Assembly: GCA_937920235.1 (NCBI GenBank)
Contig: CALGUK010000033.1
Location: 1-64,000 of the forward strand
Reading direction: 5' to 3'
DNA: 64,000 nt
Origin: an uncultured Clostridia bacterium
Lineage (GTDB): Bacteria > Bacillota > Clostridia > Oscillospirales > Acutalibacteraceae
In this document: in pieces, positions 24,407 to 33,167 of the stretch
Layout of the letters: each line of letters begins with the position of its first letter
Numbering within the stretch: position 1 is the first letter of the stretch
Translations under genes and position numbers: made by a program
Notes under the pieces: model-generated
Seen by the model: the letters and a program-made list of their open reading frames with translations, nothing else
The model's database searches: none
What the model was told of the DNA's origin: nothing

Positions 24407-25255
24407 ATGAACAACTCACTCAAACACGAATTGGAATTATTTGCCGTTAAAGAGAGAATGTTGATTCTTGAAGGTATTTTTAATGCAAAAGCCGGACATC
24501 CGGGAGGATCTCTTTCAATTGCGGAGCTTATGGCGTATCTTTACAATGTTGAGATGAATGTTGATCCTTCAAATCCCAAGTGGGAGGACAGAGACCGTTT
24601 TGTTCTGTCAAAGGGTCATGCCGCTCCTGCACTTTATGCAACACTTGCTCTCAAAGGATTCTTCCCGACGGATGATATCAAAACTCTCCGTAAATCAGAT
24701 TCATATTTACAGGGACATCCGAGTATGAAATCGGTTCCCGGTGTTGATATGAGCACAGGTTCACTAGGCCAAGGTGTTTCTGCGGCAGTAGGTATGGCTC
24801 TTGCCGCAAAGCTTGATAAAAAGGATACAAGAGTTTATACCGTTCTCGGTGACGGTGAAATCGAAGAAGGTCAGGTATGGGAAGCAGCTATGTTTGCTAA
24901 TGCAAAAAAGCTTGATAACCTTGTTGTGATCGTTGATAACAATAATCTTCAGATTGACGGTACTGTCGAAGAAGTTAACTCACCGTATCCTATTCCCGAA
25001 AAATTTACCGCTTTCGGATTTAATACAATAGAAATCGACGGTAATAACCTTGATGAGATCGAGGCTGCTTTTGAAAACGCAAAGAACTGCAAAGGGAAAC
25101 CGACAGCGATTATTGCAAAAACAGTAAAGGGTAAAGGTGTTTCCTATATGGAAAATGCAGTTAATTGGCACGGTGCGGCACCGAATGAAGACCTTTATAA
25201 CACTGCAGTAGCGGAACTTACTGCAAAGCTTAACGAATTGGAGGCAGCAATATGA
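24407..25255 (+). CDS. Transketolase, N-terminal (ThDP-binding) subunit
   Basis: Half of a split transketolase that binds thiamin diphosphate and metal; together with the next gene it moves two-carbon units between sugar phosphates in the pentose phosphate pathway. AGHPGGSLSIAELMAYLY (about 27-44), LSKGHAAPALYATLAL (about 65) and the metal/ThDP motif GDGEIEEGQVWEAAMFA ... DNNNLQ (about 147-178) are intact. 282 residues is normal for the separate N-subunit common in Clostridia. The stop overlaps the following start (ATGA). Confidence 0.96.
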   Translation: MNNSLKHELELFAVKERMLILEGIFNAKAGHPGGSLSIAELMAYLYNVEMNVDPSNPKWEDRDRFVLSKGHAAPALYATLALKGFFPTDDIKTLRKSDSYLQGHPSMKSVPGVDMSTGSLGQGVSAAVGMALAAKLDKKDTRVYTVLGDGEIEEGQVWEAAMFANAKKLDNLVVIVDNNNLQIDGTVEEVNSPYPIPEKFTAFGFNTIEIDGNNLDEIEAAFENAKNCKGKPTAIIAKTVKGKGVSYMENAVNWHGAAPNEDLYNTAVAELTAKLNELEAAI

Positions 25256-26202
25256 GTGAAGTAATCAAAACAGCAACAAGAGACGCTTACGGTAAAGCAC
25301 TTGTTGAGTTAGGTAATACAGACGCAAAAATCCTTGTTCTTGATGCAGACCTTGCTGCTGCAACAAAAACAGGAATGTTTAAAAAAGAGCATCCCGAAAA
25401 ATTTATTGATTGCGGTATTGCAGAAGGCAATATGATGGGTATCGCCGCAGGACTTGCAGCATCCGGTTATACAGTATTCGCATCGTCTTTTGCAATGTTT
25501 GCTGCGGGTCGTGCATTTGAACAGGTAAGAAACTCAATCGGCTATCCTCATCTTAATGTCAAAATCGGTGCAACACATGCTGGTATCTCCGTCGGCGAAG
25601 ACGGTGCCAGCCATCAGTGTTGTGAAGATATCGGTCTTATGAGAACGATTCCCGGTATGGTAATTCTTAATCCTGCCGATGATGTTGAAGCAAGACTCTG
25701 TGTTCTTGCAGCCGCAGAACACGACGGTCCCGTATATATGCGATTCGGTCGTCTTGCCGTTCCGAGAGTATTTGATGAAAATTATAAGTTTGAGATCGGT
25801 AAGGGCAACGTGCTTAAAGACGGTACAGATGTTACTATTATCGCAACGGGACTTATGGTTAATGAAGCGCTTATGGCTTATGAAACTCTCAAATCAGAGG
25901 GTATTTCCGCAAGAGTAGTCAATATGGCAACGATCAAGCCTATAGACCGTGAACTTGTAATTGAATCTGCAAAGAAAACAGGTGTAATCGTTACTGCAGA
26001 AGAACACAATGTAATCGGCGGTCTCGGTTCAGCGGTTGCTGAGGTAGTTTGCGAAACAGTTCCTGTTCCGGTTCTTCGTGTCGGTGTCGAAGATACATTC
26101 GGTAAATCAGGCCCCGCAGTACAGCTCCTTCACGAATTTGGACTTGATGCTGCAAACATCGTTGCAAAATGTAAACAGGCAGTAGAACTTAAAAATAAAT
26201 AA
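25252..26202 (+). CDS. Transketolase, C-terminal subunit
   Basis: The 316-residue partner of the upstream gene, with the pyrimidine-binding domain and C-terminal domain. FIDCGIAEGNMMGIAAGLAA contains the catalytic glutamate that activates ThDP (about residue 60), followed by YPHLNVKIGATHAGISVGEDG, and MATIKPIDRELVIESA in the C-terminal domain. Four-base overlap with the N-subunit assures equimolar synthesis. A strong terminator follows. Together with rpiB the window supplies much of the non-oxidative pentose pathway. Confidence 0.96.
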   Translation: MSEVIKTATRDAYGKALVELGNTDAKILVLDADLAAATKTGMFKKEHPEKFIDCGIAEGNMMGIAAGLAASGYTVFASSFAMFAAGRAFEQVRNSIGYPHLNVKIGATHAGISVGEDGASHQCCEDIGLMRTIPGMVILNPADDVEARLCVLAAAEHDGPVYMRFGRLAVPRVFDENYKFEIGKGNVLKDGTDVTIIATGLMVNEALMAYETLKSEGISARVVNMATIKPIDRELVIESAKKTGVIVTAEEHNVIGGLGSAVAEVVCETVPVPVLRVGVEDTFGKSGPAVQLLHEFGLDAANIVAKCKQAVELKNK

Positions 26203-26210
26203 ATTGTGGT

Positions 26211-26239
26211 GTGGCGGGAGGATGCTCCCGCCGCTTTTT
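26211..26239 (+). terminator. Intrinsic terminator after transketolase
   Basis: GGCGGGAG (26213-26220), loop GATG, CTCCCGCC (26225-26232), then GCTTTTTA. It lies between the transketolase stop and the phosphoesterase start. Confidence 0.85.
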
Positions 26240-26260
26240 AAATCAAAACAGGAGACAATT

Positions 26261-27298
26261 ATGAACAAAAAAACTTTTAAAATAATTGCTATACTTCTTG
26301 CAACCGTGCTTGTTTGCGGAGGCTCATTTGGTGGCTACATATTATATAGATTTAATTTCAATAGACTCGACGACCTCACTCACAGTTACAATGAAATCTA
26401 TAATCAGCCGCAAATAACTTATGATGTAGGCGATGACGGTGAGTTTTCTGTTCTGAAAATTAACGATACCCATTTTTATAACGGTACTTGTGAAAAGGAT
26501 ATGGCTACTTTGTCCGATTTGAAAACAATTCTCGATAAAACACCTTGCGATTTTATTGCCGCAAACGGTGACATAGTTGACGGATTCAATCTCAATTCCG
26601 ATTATGATAAATACGGTGCAATAAAAAAGTTTGCAGACCTTGTTGACAGTTATAATATTCCTTGGACTTTGATTCCGGGAAATAATGACGGTGAATTTGA
26701 CGGGGATAATGAGGATATAATTGCTTTTTTAATGCAATATAAAAACTTCGTTTGCGGTAACGAGGAAAATATTGACGGAGATATGCAGTTTTTTGTTGAT
26801 TTGGAATATAAAGGTGAGTTAGCTCATTCTCTTGTTGTTATGGACTCTAACGCAAGAACAATAAAAGCAATAGGCAAATATGATTATATAAAAGAAAATC
26901 AAATTAATTGGTTACTTGACGGCATAAATGAAAGAAAAGTAAAAACAAGTGTATTCTTCCATATGAATACTCCGGATTTTAAGACTGCTTTTGAAAATGG
27001 AGAAGCATATGAGGGCTTCCCATCAGCTTATATATATGAACTTGACAATATAAAAGAAAATAAGCTTTTTGATGATATGACAGAAAATAATGAGTATATC
27101 TCACTTATTTCAATAGGACATGTTCATAGTAATAATATGTGCCATTTCTATAATGGAAGATATTATCAGTTAAGTAGTGTAAGTGGTTATAACGCATCAC
27201 ATCCTGACGATATGATTCCCTCTTGTACTTTAACTGTAATTGATGTTACGGAAACTGACGCCCGGGAAATGTATATTTTCTCTAAAATAGAAGCATAA
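26261..27298 (+). CDS. Membrane-anchored metallophosphoesterase
   Basis: A 345-residue calcineurin-like phosphoesterase with an N-terminal signal anchor (about 5-30), so the catalytic domain is likely outside the membrane. Metal-site motifs run in order: LKINDTHFYNG (about 65), AANGDIVDG (about 100), IPGNNDGEFDGDNED (about 137; the usual GNHD His is Asn), FFHMNTP (about 228) and IGHVHSNN (about 285). The open frame extends upstream through the terminator, but AGGAGA at 26250-26255 and the signal anchor select the ATG at 26261. The 3' half is more AT-rich than neighbours. Substrate unknown. Confidence 0.88.
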   Translation: MNKKTFKIIAILLATVLVCGGSFGGYILYRFNFNRLDDLTHSYNEIYNQPQITYDVGDDGEFSVLKINDTHFYNGTCEKDMATLSDLKTILDKTPCDFIAANGDIVDGFNLNSDYDKYGAIKKFADLVDSYNIPWTLIPGNNDGEFDGDNEDIIAFLMQYKNFVCGNEENIDGDMQFFVDLEYKGELAHSLVVMDSNARTIKAIGKYDYIKENQINWLLDGINERKVKTSVFFHMNTPDFKTAFENGEAYEGFPSAYIYELDNIKENKLFDDMTENNEYISLISIGHVHSNNMCHFYNGRYYQLSSVSGYNASHPDDMIPSCTLTVIDVTETDAREMYIFSKIEA

Positions 27299-27328
27299 AA
27301 AAGGCTCTGCTTAATCGCAGAGCTTTTT
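27296..27328. terminator. Bidirectional terminator overlapping a stop codon
   Basis: GCTCTGC (27304-27310) pairs with GCAGAGC (27317-27323); A-run left, TTTTT right. On the minus strand the last three codons and TAA of the PHP gene form one arm and the loop of the hairpin. Confidence 0.8.
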
Positions 27329-27997
27329 GATTTCATAATCTCTTTTAATTAGTTCTTCAACCAATGTCTTATTGTCTTTAATTTCTTTGTTAAACCATAT
27401 TCCTCCGGAGCCTAAATCCTCAAGCTCATGATAATCCGAACCTGATGTGGCCAAAAGGTCATATTTTTTTGCCCACATTTCTGCAATATCGTTACTTGAG
27501 TTGTGACGCGGATTACCGTTGAAAATTTCAACACCGTCAAGATACTTCGGATTTGTAACCTTCATACCGATTCTGAACGGATGTGCCTGAAAAACCAAAA
27601 AACCGTTTTCCTTTGCAAGCGAATAAAAATTTCTGATATTCATTTCAAGCAGGTCGGGATGAGCGTAAAGAAAATCCTCATTAATTCCGTAAACAAGGTA
27701 ATCATTGTCGCCCTCGCTTGTCCTGAAACGAAGCTCCATACCCAGAAGCACATTTATTCTGCCTGCAGAAGCCTTTTTGACAGTTTTATAGCCTCTCAAA
27801 AAGAAATCAATTTTTTTCTTCCACGGAAGCAGTTCTCTGCCGTATTTCATATATGTTGACGGACTGAGGTGATCTGTTACAACAATTCCGTCATATCCGG
27901 CATTTATATATTCTTCAACAGCTACCTTTCCGGCAATGTTGGCGCAGTTGCTTGTCTCGTGTGTATGCAGGTGCATTTCGTATAAATATTTTTTCAA
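27311..27997 (-). CDS. PHP-domain phosphoesterase
   Basis: A 228-residue stand-alone PHP domain. The N-terminal EMHLHTHETS gives the first metal histidines, followed by GIVVTDHLSPS (about 36-46), ELRFRTSEGD (about 89), FQAHPFRIG (about 135) and TSGSDYHELEDLG (about 190), the usual metal-ligand series. Such proteins hydrolyse phosphoesters, from histidinol phosphate to nucleic acids; no substrate can be assigned. The start is TTG at 27997, seven bases after AGGAGG. The stop codon is inside the terminator hairpin. Confidence 0.88.
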   Translation of the reverse strand: MKKYLYEMHLHTHETSNCANIAGKVAVEEYINAGYDGIVVTDHLSPSTYMKYGRELLPWKKKIDFFLRGYKTVKKASAGRINVLLGMELRFRTSEGDNDYLVYGINEDFLYAHPDLLEMNIRNFYSLAKENGFLVFQAHPFRIGMKVTNPKYLDGVEIFNGNPRHNSSNDIAEMWAKKYDLLATSGSDYHELEDLGSGGIWFNKEIKDNKTLVEELIKRDYEIKKLCD

Positions 27998-28100
27998 AAC
28001 AAGACCTCCTGTTTGTCAGAAAATAGTTTATGCTTATATTATATACTTATTTATGGTTAAAGTCGATAATTTTTTGTGCATAAATGCATAAATTTTCTAT

Positions 28101-28129
28101 TTGAAAAACTATGCTGTTTGTATTATTAT
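28101..28129 (+). promoter_or_regulatory. Promoter for the NuoEF/flavoprotein operon
   Basis: TTGAAA (28101-28106), 17 bases, TATTAT (28124-28129). The leader to the ATG at 28179 is about 40 bases with CGGAGG (28168-28173) as ribosome site. The region is AT-rich, so other -10 choices exist. Confidence 0.45.
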
Positions 28130-28178
28130 ATATAATATATTTAATGTAATATCGGATAGTTTTGTTCGGAGGTATAAT

Positions 28179-28676
28179 ATGAGTTGTGAATGTTCAAATA
28201 AAAGTGATTTTTCACTTCTGGAATCTTGCTTGCAAAAGTATGCAACGGTTCCGGGAAGCCTTATAACGATTTTGCAGAATGCTCAGGAGATATACGGTTA
28301 TCTGCCTGTTGATGTCATTTTACATATTTCACAGAGAACGGGAATTAAGGTAACTAAAATAATGGGTGTTGCAACTTTTTATTCGCAGTTCAGACTTGAG
28401 CCTGTCGGTAAATATCTTATTATGCTTTGCCAGGGAACAGCGTGTCACGTTAACGGCTCATTGCAGATTGAGAATGTAATCAACGAGTATCTCGGTATAA
28501 AAGACGGTGAAACAACGTCGGACGGCCTTTTTACACTTAAAAATGTCGCTTGTCTCGGATGCTGCAGTCTTTCTCCCGTGATGATGATAAATGACGATAC
28601 ATACGGTTCACTTACACCTGAAAAAGCAGTATTAATACTCAAGCAAATACAAAAGCAGGCAGAGGAGGAAGAGTAA
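28179..28676 (+). CDS. nuoE: NuoE-like [2Fe-2S] subunit of a bifurcating oxidoreductase
   Basis: A 165-residue NuoE/HydC/HndA-type thioredoxin-fold [2Fe-2S] protein. Helical start (ESCLQKYATVPGSLITILQNAQEIYGYLP), then VATFYSQFRLEPVGKY, and cluster ligands in LCQGTACHVNG (about 86-96) and NVACLGCCSLSP (about 124-135). It passes electrons to or from the NuoF-like subunit encoded next. The frame is open from 28101, but GGAGG and homology give the ATG at 28179. It overlaps the nuoF-like start by one base; see the findings for the likely Stn-type complex. Confidence 0.93.
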   Translation: MSCECSNKSDFSLLESCLQKYATVPGSLITILQNAQEIYGYLPVDVILHISQRTGIKVTKIMGVATFYSQFRLEPVGKYLIMLCQGTACHVNGSLQIENVINEYLGIKDGETTSDGLFTLKNVACLGCCSLSPVMMINDDTYGSLTPEKAVLILKQIQKQAEEEE

Positions 28677-30421
28677 TGAAAATTGCAGTTGGTCAAGGCA
28701 GTTGCGGTATTGCCGCAGGTGCTCGCAGTGTTTATGAAACTCTCGATTCGCTCCTTAATCATAATGAAAACCTGCTTACCGTAACGGGCTGTATAGGTAT
28801 GTGCTATCTCGAGCCTATCGTAGATGTATACGGTGATGACGGACTTCACAGATTTGTAAGGGTCAACGGTGAAGCGGCAGAAAAAATTGCTTCTGCGGTT
28901 AATAGTAATGATTTGTCATTAGCTTCCGAATTTGAAATTTCTGACGACGACAAGCAATTTTTGGAAAAACAGACCAGAATTGCACTCCGTCATTGCGGCG
29001 TAATCAATCCGGAAATTATTGAAGACTATACAAGTGATGACGGATATAAAGCACTTGAAAAAGCTCTGACGAAAATGACACCCGAAGAAGTGATTGAAGA
29101 AATAAAAATTTCCGGTCTTGCAGGCCGTGGCGGTGCAGGCTTCCCGACCTGGTTTAAGTGGAATGCAGCTCGTCAGTCACAGAGTGAAAAGAAATATCTT
29201 ATCTGTAATGCTGACGAAGGTGACCCGGGTGCATTTATGGACAGAGCTGTTATTGAGAGTGACCCTCATAATCTTATTGAGGGTATGCTTATCGGCGCTT
29301 ATGCCATCGGTGCAAGTGAGGCCATCGTATATGTCCGTGCAGAATATCCTCTTGCAATAAAAAGACTTCAGAATGCAATTGATCAGGCAAAATCCAAAGG
29401 CTTTATCGGTAAAAACATTATGGGAACCGAATTTTCCTGTGACTTCCGTATTAAAGCAGGTGCAGGAGCATTTGTGTGCGGTGAGGAAACAGCACTTATC
29501 GAATCTCTCGAGGGCTCACGAGGTATGCCGAGACTTAAGCCTCCGTTTCCCGCTCAATCGGGATATTGGCACAAGCCTTCAAATATAAACAACGTTGAGA
29601 CTTTTGCAAACGTCAGCTGGATAATAAACAATGGCGGAAAAGCCTTTTCGTCAATGGGAACAGAAAACAGTAAGGGAACAAAGGTATTTGCCCTTACGGG
29701 TAAGATTAAACGAGGTGGACTTGTTGAAATTCCCATGGGTAAAACACTTCGCGATGTTATTTTTGACATAGGCGGCGGCATTAAAAACGGTAAGAATTTT
29801 AAAGCGGTCCAGATGGGAGGTCCGTCGGGCGGATGTATACCTGCGGAGCTTCTTGACACGGTAATCGATTACAAAGCACTTTCAGCTACGGGAGCTATAA
29901 TGGGTTCAGGCGGTATGGTTGTTATGGATGACAGCACCTGTATGGTTGAAATGGCACGTTTCTTTCTTGATTTTACCGCAAAAGAGTCCTGCGGTAAATG
30001 TGTCCATTGTCGTCTCGGAACAAAACGTATGCTTGAAATACTCACAAGAATTACAGAAGGTATCGGCAAGGATGAAGATGTTGAGTTATTGGAGGAGCTT
30101 TGTCTTGCAATTAAGGACGGTGCATTGTGTGGTCTCGGACAAACTGCTCCCAATCCTGTGCTTACCACACTTAAATACTTCAGAAGTGAATATATTGAGC
30201 ATATTAAAGATAAAAAATGTGCGGCGCATGAATGCAAAAATCTTCTTAGCTATGAAATTAATCCGGATTTGTGTCGCGGTTGTACGCTGTGCTCAAAAAA
30301 ATGTCCCGTAAATGCTATCAGCGGTTCGGTGAAAAATCCGCATGCAATTGATGCCGATAAATGTATAAAATGCGGTAATTGTAAAACAGTATGTAAATTT
30401 AACGCTGTGGAGGTGAAATAA
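28676..30421 (+). CDS. nuoF: NuoF-like NADH-binding flavoprotein subunit
   Basis: A 581-residue HydB/NuoF/HndC-type subunit. Domains in order: thioredoxin-like [2Fe-2S] region (1-90; Cys10, Cys39, Cys43), the FMN/NADH fold with GRGGAGFPTWFKW (150-162) and CNADEGDPGAFMDR (about 181), SLBB region, the [4Fe-4S] site ESCGKCVHCRLGTKRM (about 437), and two C-terminal ferredoxin clusters (CRGCTLCSKKCP, CIKCGNCKTVCK). This is the unit that performs flavin-based bifurcation in HydABC and similar complexes. It is directly followed by the chimeric flavoprotein gene. No hydrogenase subunit with an H-cluster is nearby. Confidence 0.95.
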   Translation: MKIAVGQGSCGIAAGARSVYETLDSLLNHNENLLTVTGCIGMCYLEPIVDVYGDDGLHRFVRVNGEAAEKIASAVNSNDLSLASEFEISDDDKQFLEKQTRIALRHCGVINPEIIEDYTSDDGYKALEKALTKMTPEEVIEEIKISGLAGRGGAGFPTWFKWNAARQSQSEKKYLICNADEGDPGAFMDRAVIESDPHNLIEGMLIGAYAIGASEAIVYVRAEYPLAIKRLQNAIDQAKSKGFIGKNIMGTEFSCDFRIKAGAGAFVCGEETALIESLEGSRGMPRLKPPFPAQSGYWHKPSNINNVETFANVSWIINNGGKAFSSMGTENSKGTKVFALTGKIKRGGLVEIPMGKTLRDVIFDIGGGIKNGKNFKAVQMGGPSGGCIPAELLDTVIDYKALSATGAIMGSGGMVVMDDSTCMVEMARFFLDFTAKESCGKCVHCRLGTKRMLEILTRITEGIGKDEDVELLEELCLAIKDGALCGLGQTAPNPVLTTLKYFRSEYIEHIKDKKCAAHECKNLLSYEINPDLCRGCTLCSKKCPVNAISGSVKNPHAIDADKCIKCGNCKTVCKFNAVEVK

Positions 30422-33052
30422 TTGAGTATTACATTAACAATCGACGGCAAAAAAATACAAGCAAATGAGGGTATGACAATACTCAATGCAGCTTCACAGA
30501 ACGGGATTAAAATTCCAAATCTGTGTTACGACGGCAGAGTTGAACTTTACGGTGCCTGCGGTCTTTGCACCGTTGAGGTTGAGGGAGTTCCGAAATTGCT
30601 CAGAGCCTGCTCCGCCAAAGTATCCGAAGGTATGGTGGTTCATACTCAGACAGACAGAGTAAGAGCATCACGTAAGGTTGCACTTGAGCTTTTGCTCTCT
30701 GACCATACGGGAGACTGTGTAGCACCATGCAGTAAGGCATGTCCCGCAAATACGGATTGCCAGGGATATGTGGGTCTTATTGCAAACGGTGAATATAAGG
30801 AAGCAGTTAAGCTTATAAAAGAAAAACTTCCTCTGCCTGCTTCAATCGGCAGAATTTGTCCGCACCCATGCGAGAAAAAATGCCGCAGACAGTATGTTGA
30901 TGAGCCAATTTCAATAGCATATCTTAAAAGCTTTGTAGCCGATATTGATTTATCTGGCGATACATATATTCCCGAAATTGAAGCCGATACCGAAAAAAAG
31001 ATTGCAATTATCGGTGGCGGTCCTGCAGGGCTTACCGCCGCATATTTCTTGCGAAGAAAAGGTCACAGCGTAACTGTTTTTGAACAGATGGAAAAAATGG
31101 GCGGTATGCTTCGTTACGGTATCCCCGAATACCGTCTTCCGAAAGCTGTTCTTGATAAAGAAATTAAACTTATTGAGGATATGGGTGTCGTGTTCAGAAA
31201 TAATGTGAATATCGGCAAGGATGTTACTCTTGAAGACATTAAAAAGGATTTTGATGCTTCTCTTATTGCAATTGGCGCTTGGAACAGCAGTAAAATGCGG
31301 GTACAGGGCGAAGATTTAGAAGGTGTTTGGGGCGGTATTGATTTTCTTCGCGAGGTTGCTCTCGGCAACAAACCCCAAATCGGAAAAAATGTTGCAGTAT
31401 GCGGAGGCGGTAATACCGCAATGGATGCCTGCCGTACCGCTGTACGTCTCGGAGCGGAAAATGTTTATGTAATATATCGCCGTACAAAAGATGAAATGCC
31501 TGCCGATCCTCAGGAAATTCTTGAATCGGAGGAAGAGGGCGTAATTTATAAATATCTGACAAATCCTATTGAGTTTACCGGCGAAAACGGAAAGCTTAAC
31601 GGTGTTACCCTTCAAAAAATGGAATTGGGTGAGCCGGACGAAAGCGGCCGAAGAAGACCTGTCGCCATCGAGGGTGAAACCGAAGAAATTGCACTTGATT
31701 CAGTTATTATGGCAATCGGTCAGTATCCGAATCTCAATGGATTTGAATTACTTGAAACGACTCGTAAAAACACAATTTATTCGGATGAAAGCCGTTTTAC
31801 AACATCGGTTGACGGTGTGTTCGCAGTAGGTGATGCCACGAATAAGGGAGCTGATATTGCAATTGCAGCAATAGGTGAGGCACAAAAAGCATCAGTCGTC
31901 ATTGACAGATACTTAAACGGTGAAACAGTAGGCTATAAAAAACCGTATTTTGTTGAGCGTGACAGTAAATCCGTTGACTACTCAGGATTTGAAAAATCAG
32001 CAAGAGCAAAGATGCATCATATGACACCTGCTGACAGAAAAACAAATTTTAATGAGGTAAACTTCGGCTTTACTGAGGAAATGGCTAAAAAAGAGGCAAA
32101 TCGTTGTCTTGAATGCGGTTGTCACGATTACTTTGAATGTAAGCTTATCTCTTATGCAAATGATTATGATGTAAAACCGTCAAGATTTGCAGGAGAAAAA
32201 CACAACAGAAACCAGGAAAACGCAAATGACCTTATCAGCAGAAATACGGATAAATGTGTTCTTTGCGGACTTTGTGTAAGAGTCTGTGAAGAGGTGATGG
32301 GTAAGTCTGCGATTGGTCTTATAAACCGTGGATTTAACACTCTTGTTGAGTCCGAACTCTCCAAGCCGTTGAATGAAACCTCTTGTATCGCTTGCGGCCA
32401 ATGTGTTGCACTTTGCCCGACAGGTGCATTGCGTGAAAAGACTTCATTTACAAAGAGTGTTCCTGTTAAAGAAAACTCGAAAATCAGCATTTGTACAAAC
32501 TGTTCTAATCTTTGCGATATTGATTATCGTTATATCGGTTCAACAGTTACAAGAGCATTACCGGTCAACAACGGTATTCTTTGTAAAGGTGGTCGTTTTG
32601 GTGTTCTTGAGGAGCAGATGCAAATTACCGATTTCGATGCTTTACTTGAGCCTGACAAAATCGTAATCAGCGGTAAAGCTTCAACAGAAACTGCATTTGT
32701 ACTTAAAATGTATGCAGAGGAGAATAATAAACAAATATTTACAACTGCAAAGGAAACAGATGCAAACTATTATGCGATTTTGAAACTTGGAATACCGCAA
32801 TATGATGGCGAATATAAAAACAACGTTGAAACTTCCAAATATTATGAAAACGGAACTTTCTTCGATAAATACGGTAATAAGAGAGTGCAAAATGCAATAT
32901 TCAGCGGTGAAAGCTTTGCAGAATATATAAACGGGAAGCTCAATGCGCCATATACCGACTTAACTGCCGAAGCAGAAAAAGCAGTAAACGCAATTCCGAC
33001 GGGCACGGTAACCAATGAAGAAATTATAAATGCATCAAAATTTTTTAATTAA
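30422..33052 (+). CDS. Chimeric FeS/GltD-type flavoprotein, Stn/NfnB-like
   Basis: An 876-residue multi-cofactor protein. Order: plant-type [2Fe-2S] domain (Cys35, 46, 49, 63); GltD-type cluster domain (Cys99, 103, 107, 113; Cys146, 150, 154); FAD/NAD(P) dithiol-reductase-like module with GGGPAG (198-203) and GGGNTA (328-333); a CLECGC site (562-567); two [4Fe-4S] ferredoxin motifs (Cys612-622, Cys655-665); then a molybdopterin-oxidoreductase type 4Fe-4S domain (Cys691, 694, 698, 721) and a short end without a molybdenum cofactor domain. The NfnB/GltD part suggests NADPH use. With NuoE and NuoF it resembles the Sporomusa-type Nfn (StnABC) transhydrogenase. The start is TTG at 30422, with GGAGG upstream and adjoining the nuoF-like stop. 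Confidence 0.9.
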   Translation: MSITLTIDGKKIQANEGMTILNAASQNGIKIPNLCYDGRVELYGACGLCTVEVEGVPKLLRACSAKVSEGMVVHTQTDRVRASRKVALELLLSDHTGDCVAPCSKACPANTDCQGYVGLIANGEYKEAVKLIKEKLPLPASIGRICPHPCEKKCRRQYVDEPISIAYLKSFVADIDLSGDTYIPEIEADTEKKIAIIGGGPAGLTAAYFLRRKGHSVTVFEQMEKMGGMLRYGIPEYRLPKAVLDKEIKLIEDMGVVFRNNVNIGKDVTLEDIKKDFDASLIAIGAWNSSKMRVQGEDLEGVWGGIDFLREVALGNKPQIGKNVAVCGGGNTAMDACRTAVRLGAENVYVIYRRTKDEMPADPQEILESEEEGVIYKYLTNPIEFTGENGKLNGVTLQKMELGEPDESGRRRPVAIEGETEEIALDSVIMAIGQYPNLNGFELLETTRKNTIYSDESRFTTSVDGVFAVGDATNKGADIAIAAIGEAQKASVVIDRYLNGETVGYKKPYFVERDSKSVDYSGFEKSARAKMHHMTPADRKTNFNEVNFGFTEEMAKKEANRCLECGCHDYFECKLISYANDYDVKPSRFAGEKHNRNQENANDLISRNTDKCVLCGLCVRVCEEVMGKSAIGLINRGFNTLVESELSKPLNETSCIACGQCVALCPTGALREKTSFTKSVPVKENSKISICTNCSNLCDIDYRYIGSTVTRALPVNNGILCKGGRFGVLEEQMQITDFDALLEPDKIVISGKASTETAFVLKMYAEENNKQIFTTAKETDANYYAILKLGIPQYDGEYKNNVETSKYYENGTFFDKYGNKRVQNAIFSGESFAEYINGKLNAPYTDLTAEAEKAVNAIPTGTVTNEEIINASKFFN

Positions 33053-33061
33053 ACACAGTAA

Positions 33062-33090
33062 GGCGGAGCGTGACTCCGCCGAATTTATTT
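33062..33090 (+). terminator. Terminator-like hairpin after the flavoprotein gene
   Basis: GGCGGAG (33062-33068), loop CGTGA, CTCCGCC (33074-33080), then GAATTTATTTG, a weak T-tract. Position between two transcription units supports a terminator. Confidence 0.65.
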
Positions 33091-33121
33091 GTAAATAATA
33101 TGTAAATAAATAATCACTGTA

Positions 33122-33150
33122 TTGCCAAAATTTATAAGATATGATATTAT
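33122..33150 (+). promoter_or_regulatory. Promoter for metF
   Basis: TTGCCA (33122-33127), 17 bases, TATTAT (33145-33150), 17 bases before the metF ATG, so the mRNA leader would be very short. Confidence 0.5.
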
Positions 33151-33167
33151 ATTTTAGGTGAAAGAGA

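Noticed and set aside
26204..26260. N-terminal extension of the metallophosphoesterase
   Set aside because: It would be translated from inside the transketolase terminator hairpin and precede a proper ribosome site and signal anchor.
28179..33052. [FeFe]-hydrogenase operon
   Set aside because: NuoE and NuoF partners are present, but the large subunit has a GltD-type module and none of the H-cluster cysteine motifs.
28179..33052. Respiratory complex I fragment
   Set aside because: No membrane subunits (NuoA, H, J-N) nearby and the third protein is not a true NuoG.
33053..33167. S-box or T-box riboswitch before metF
   Set aside because: The leader after the predicted promoter is under 20 bases; only the upstream terminator hairpin is present.
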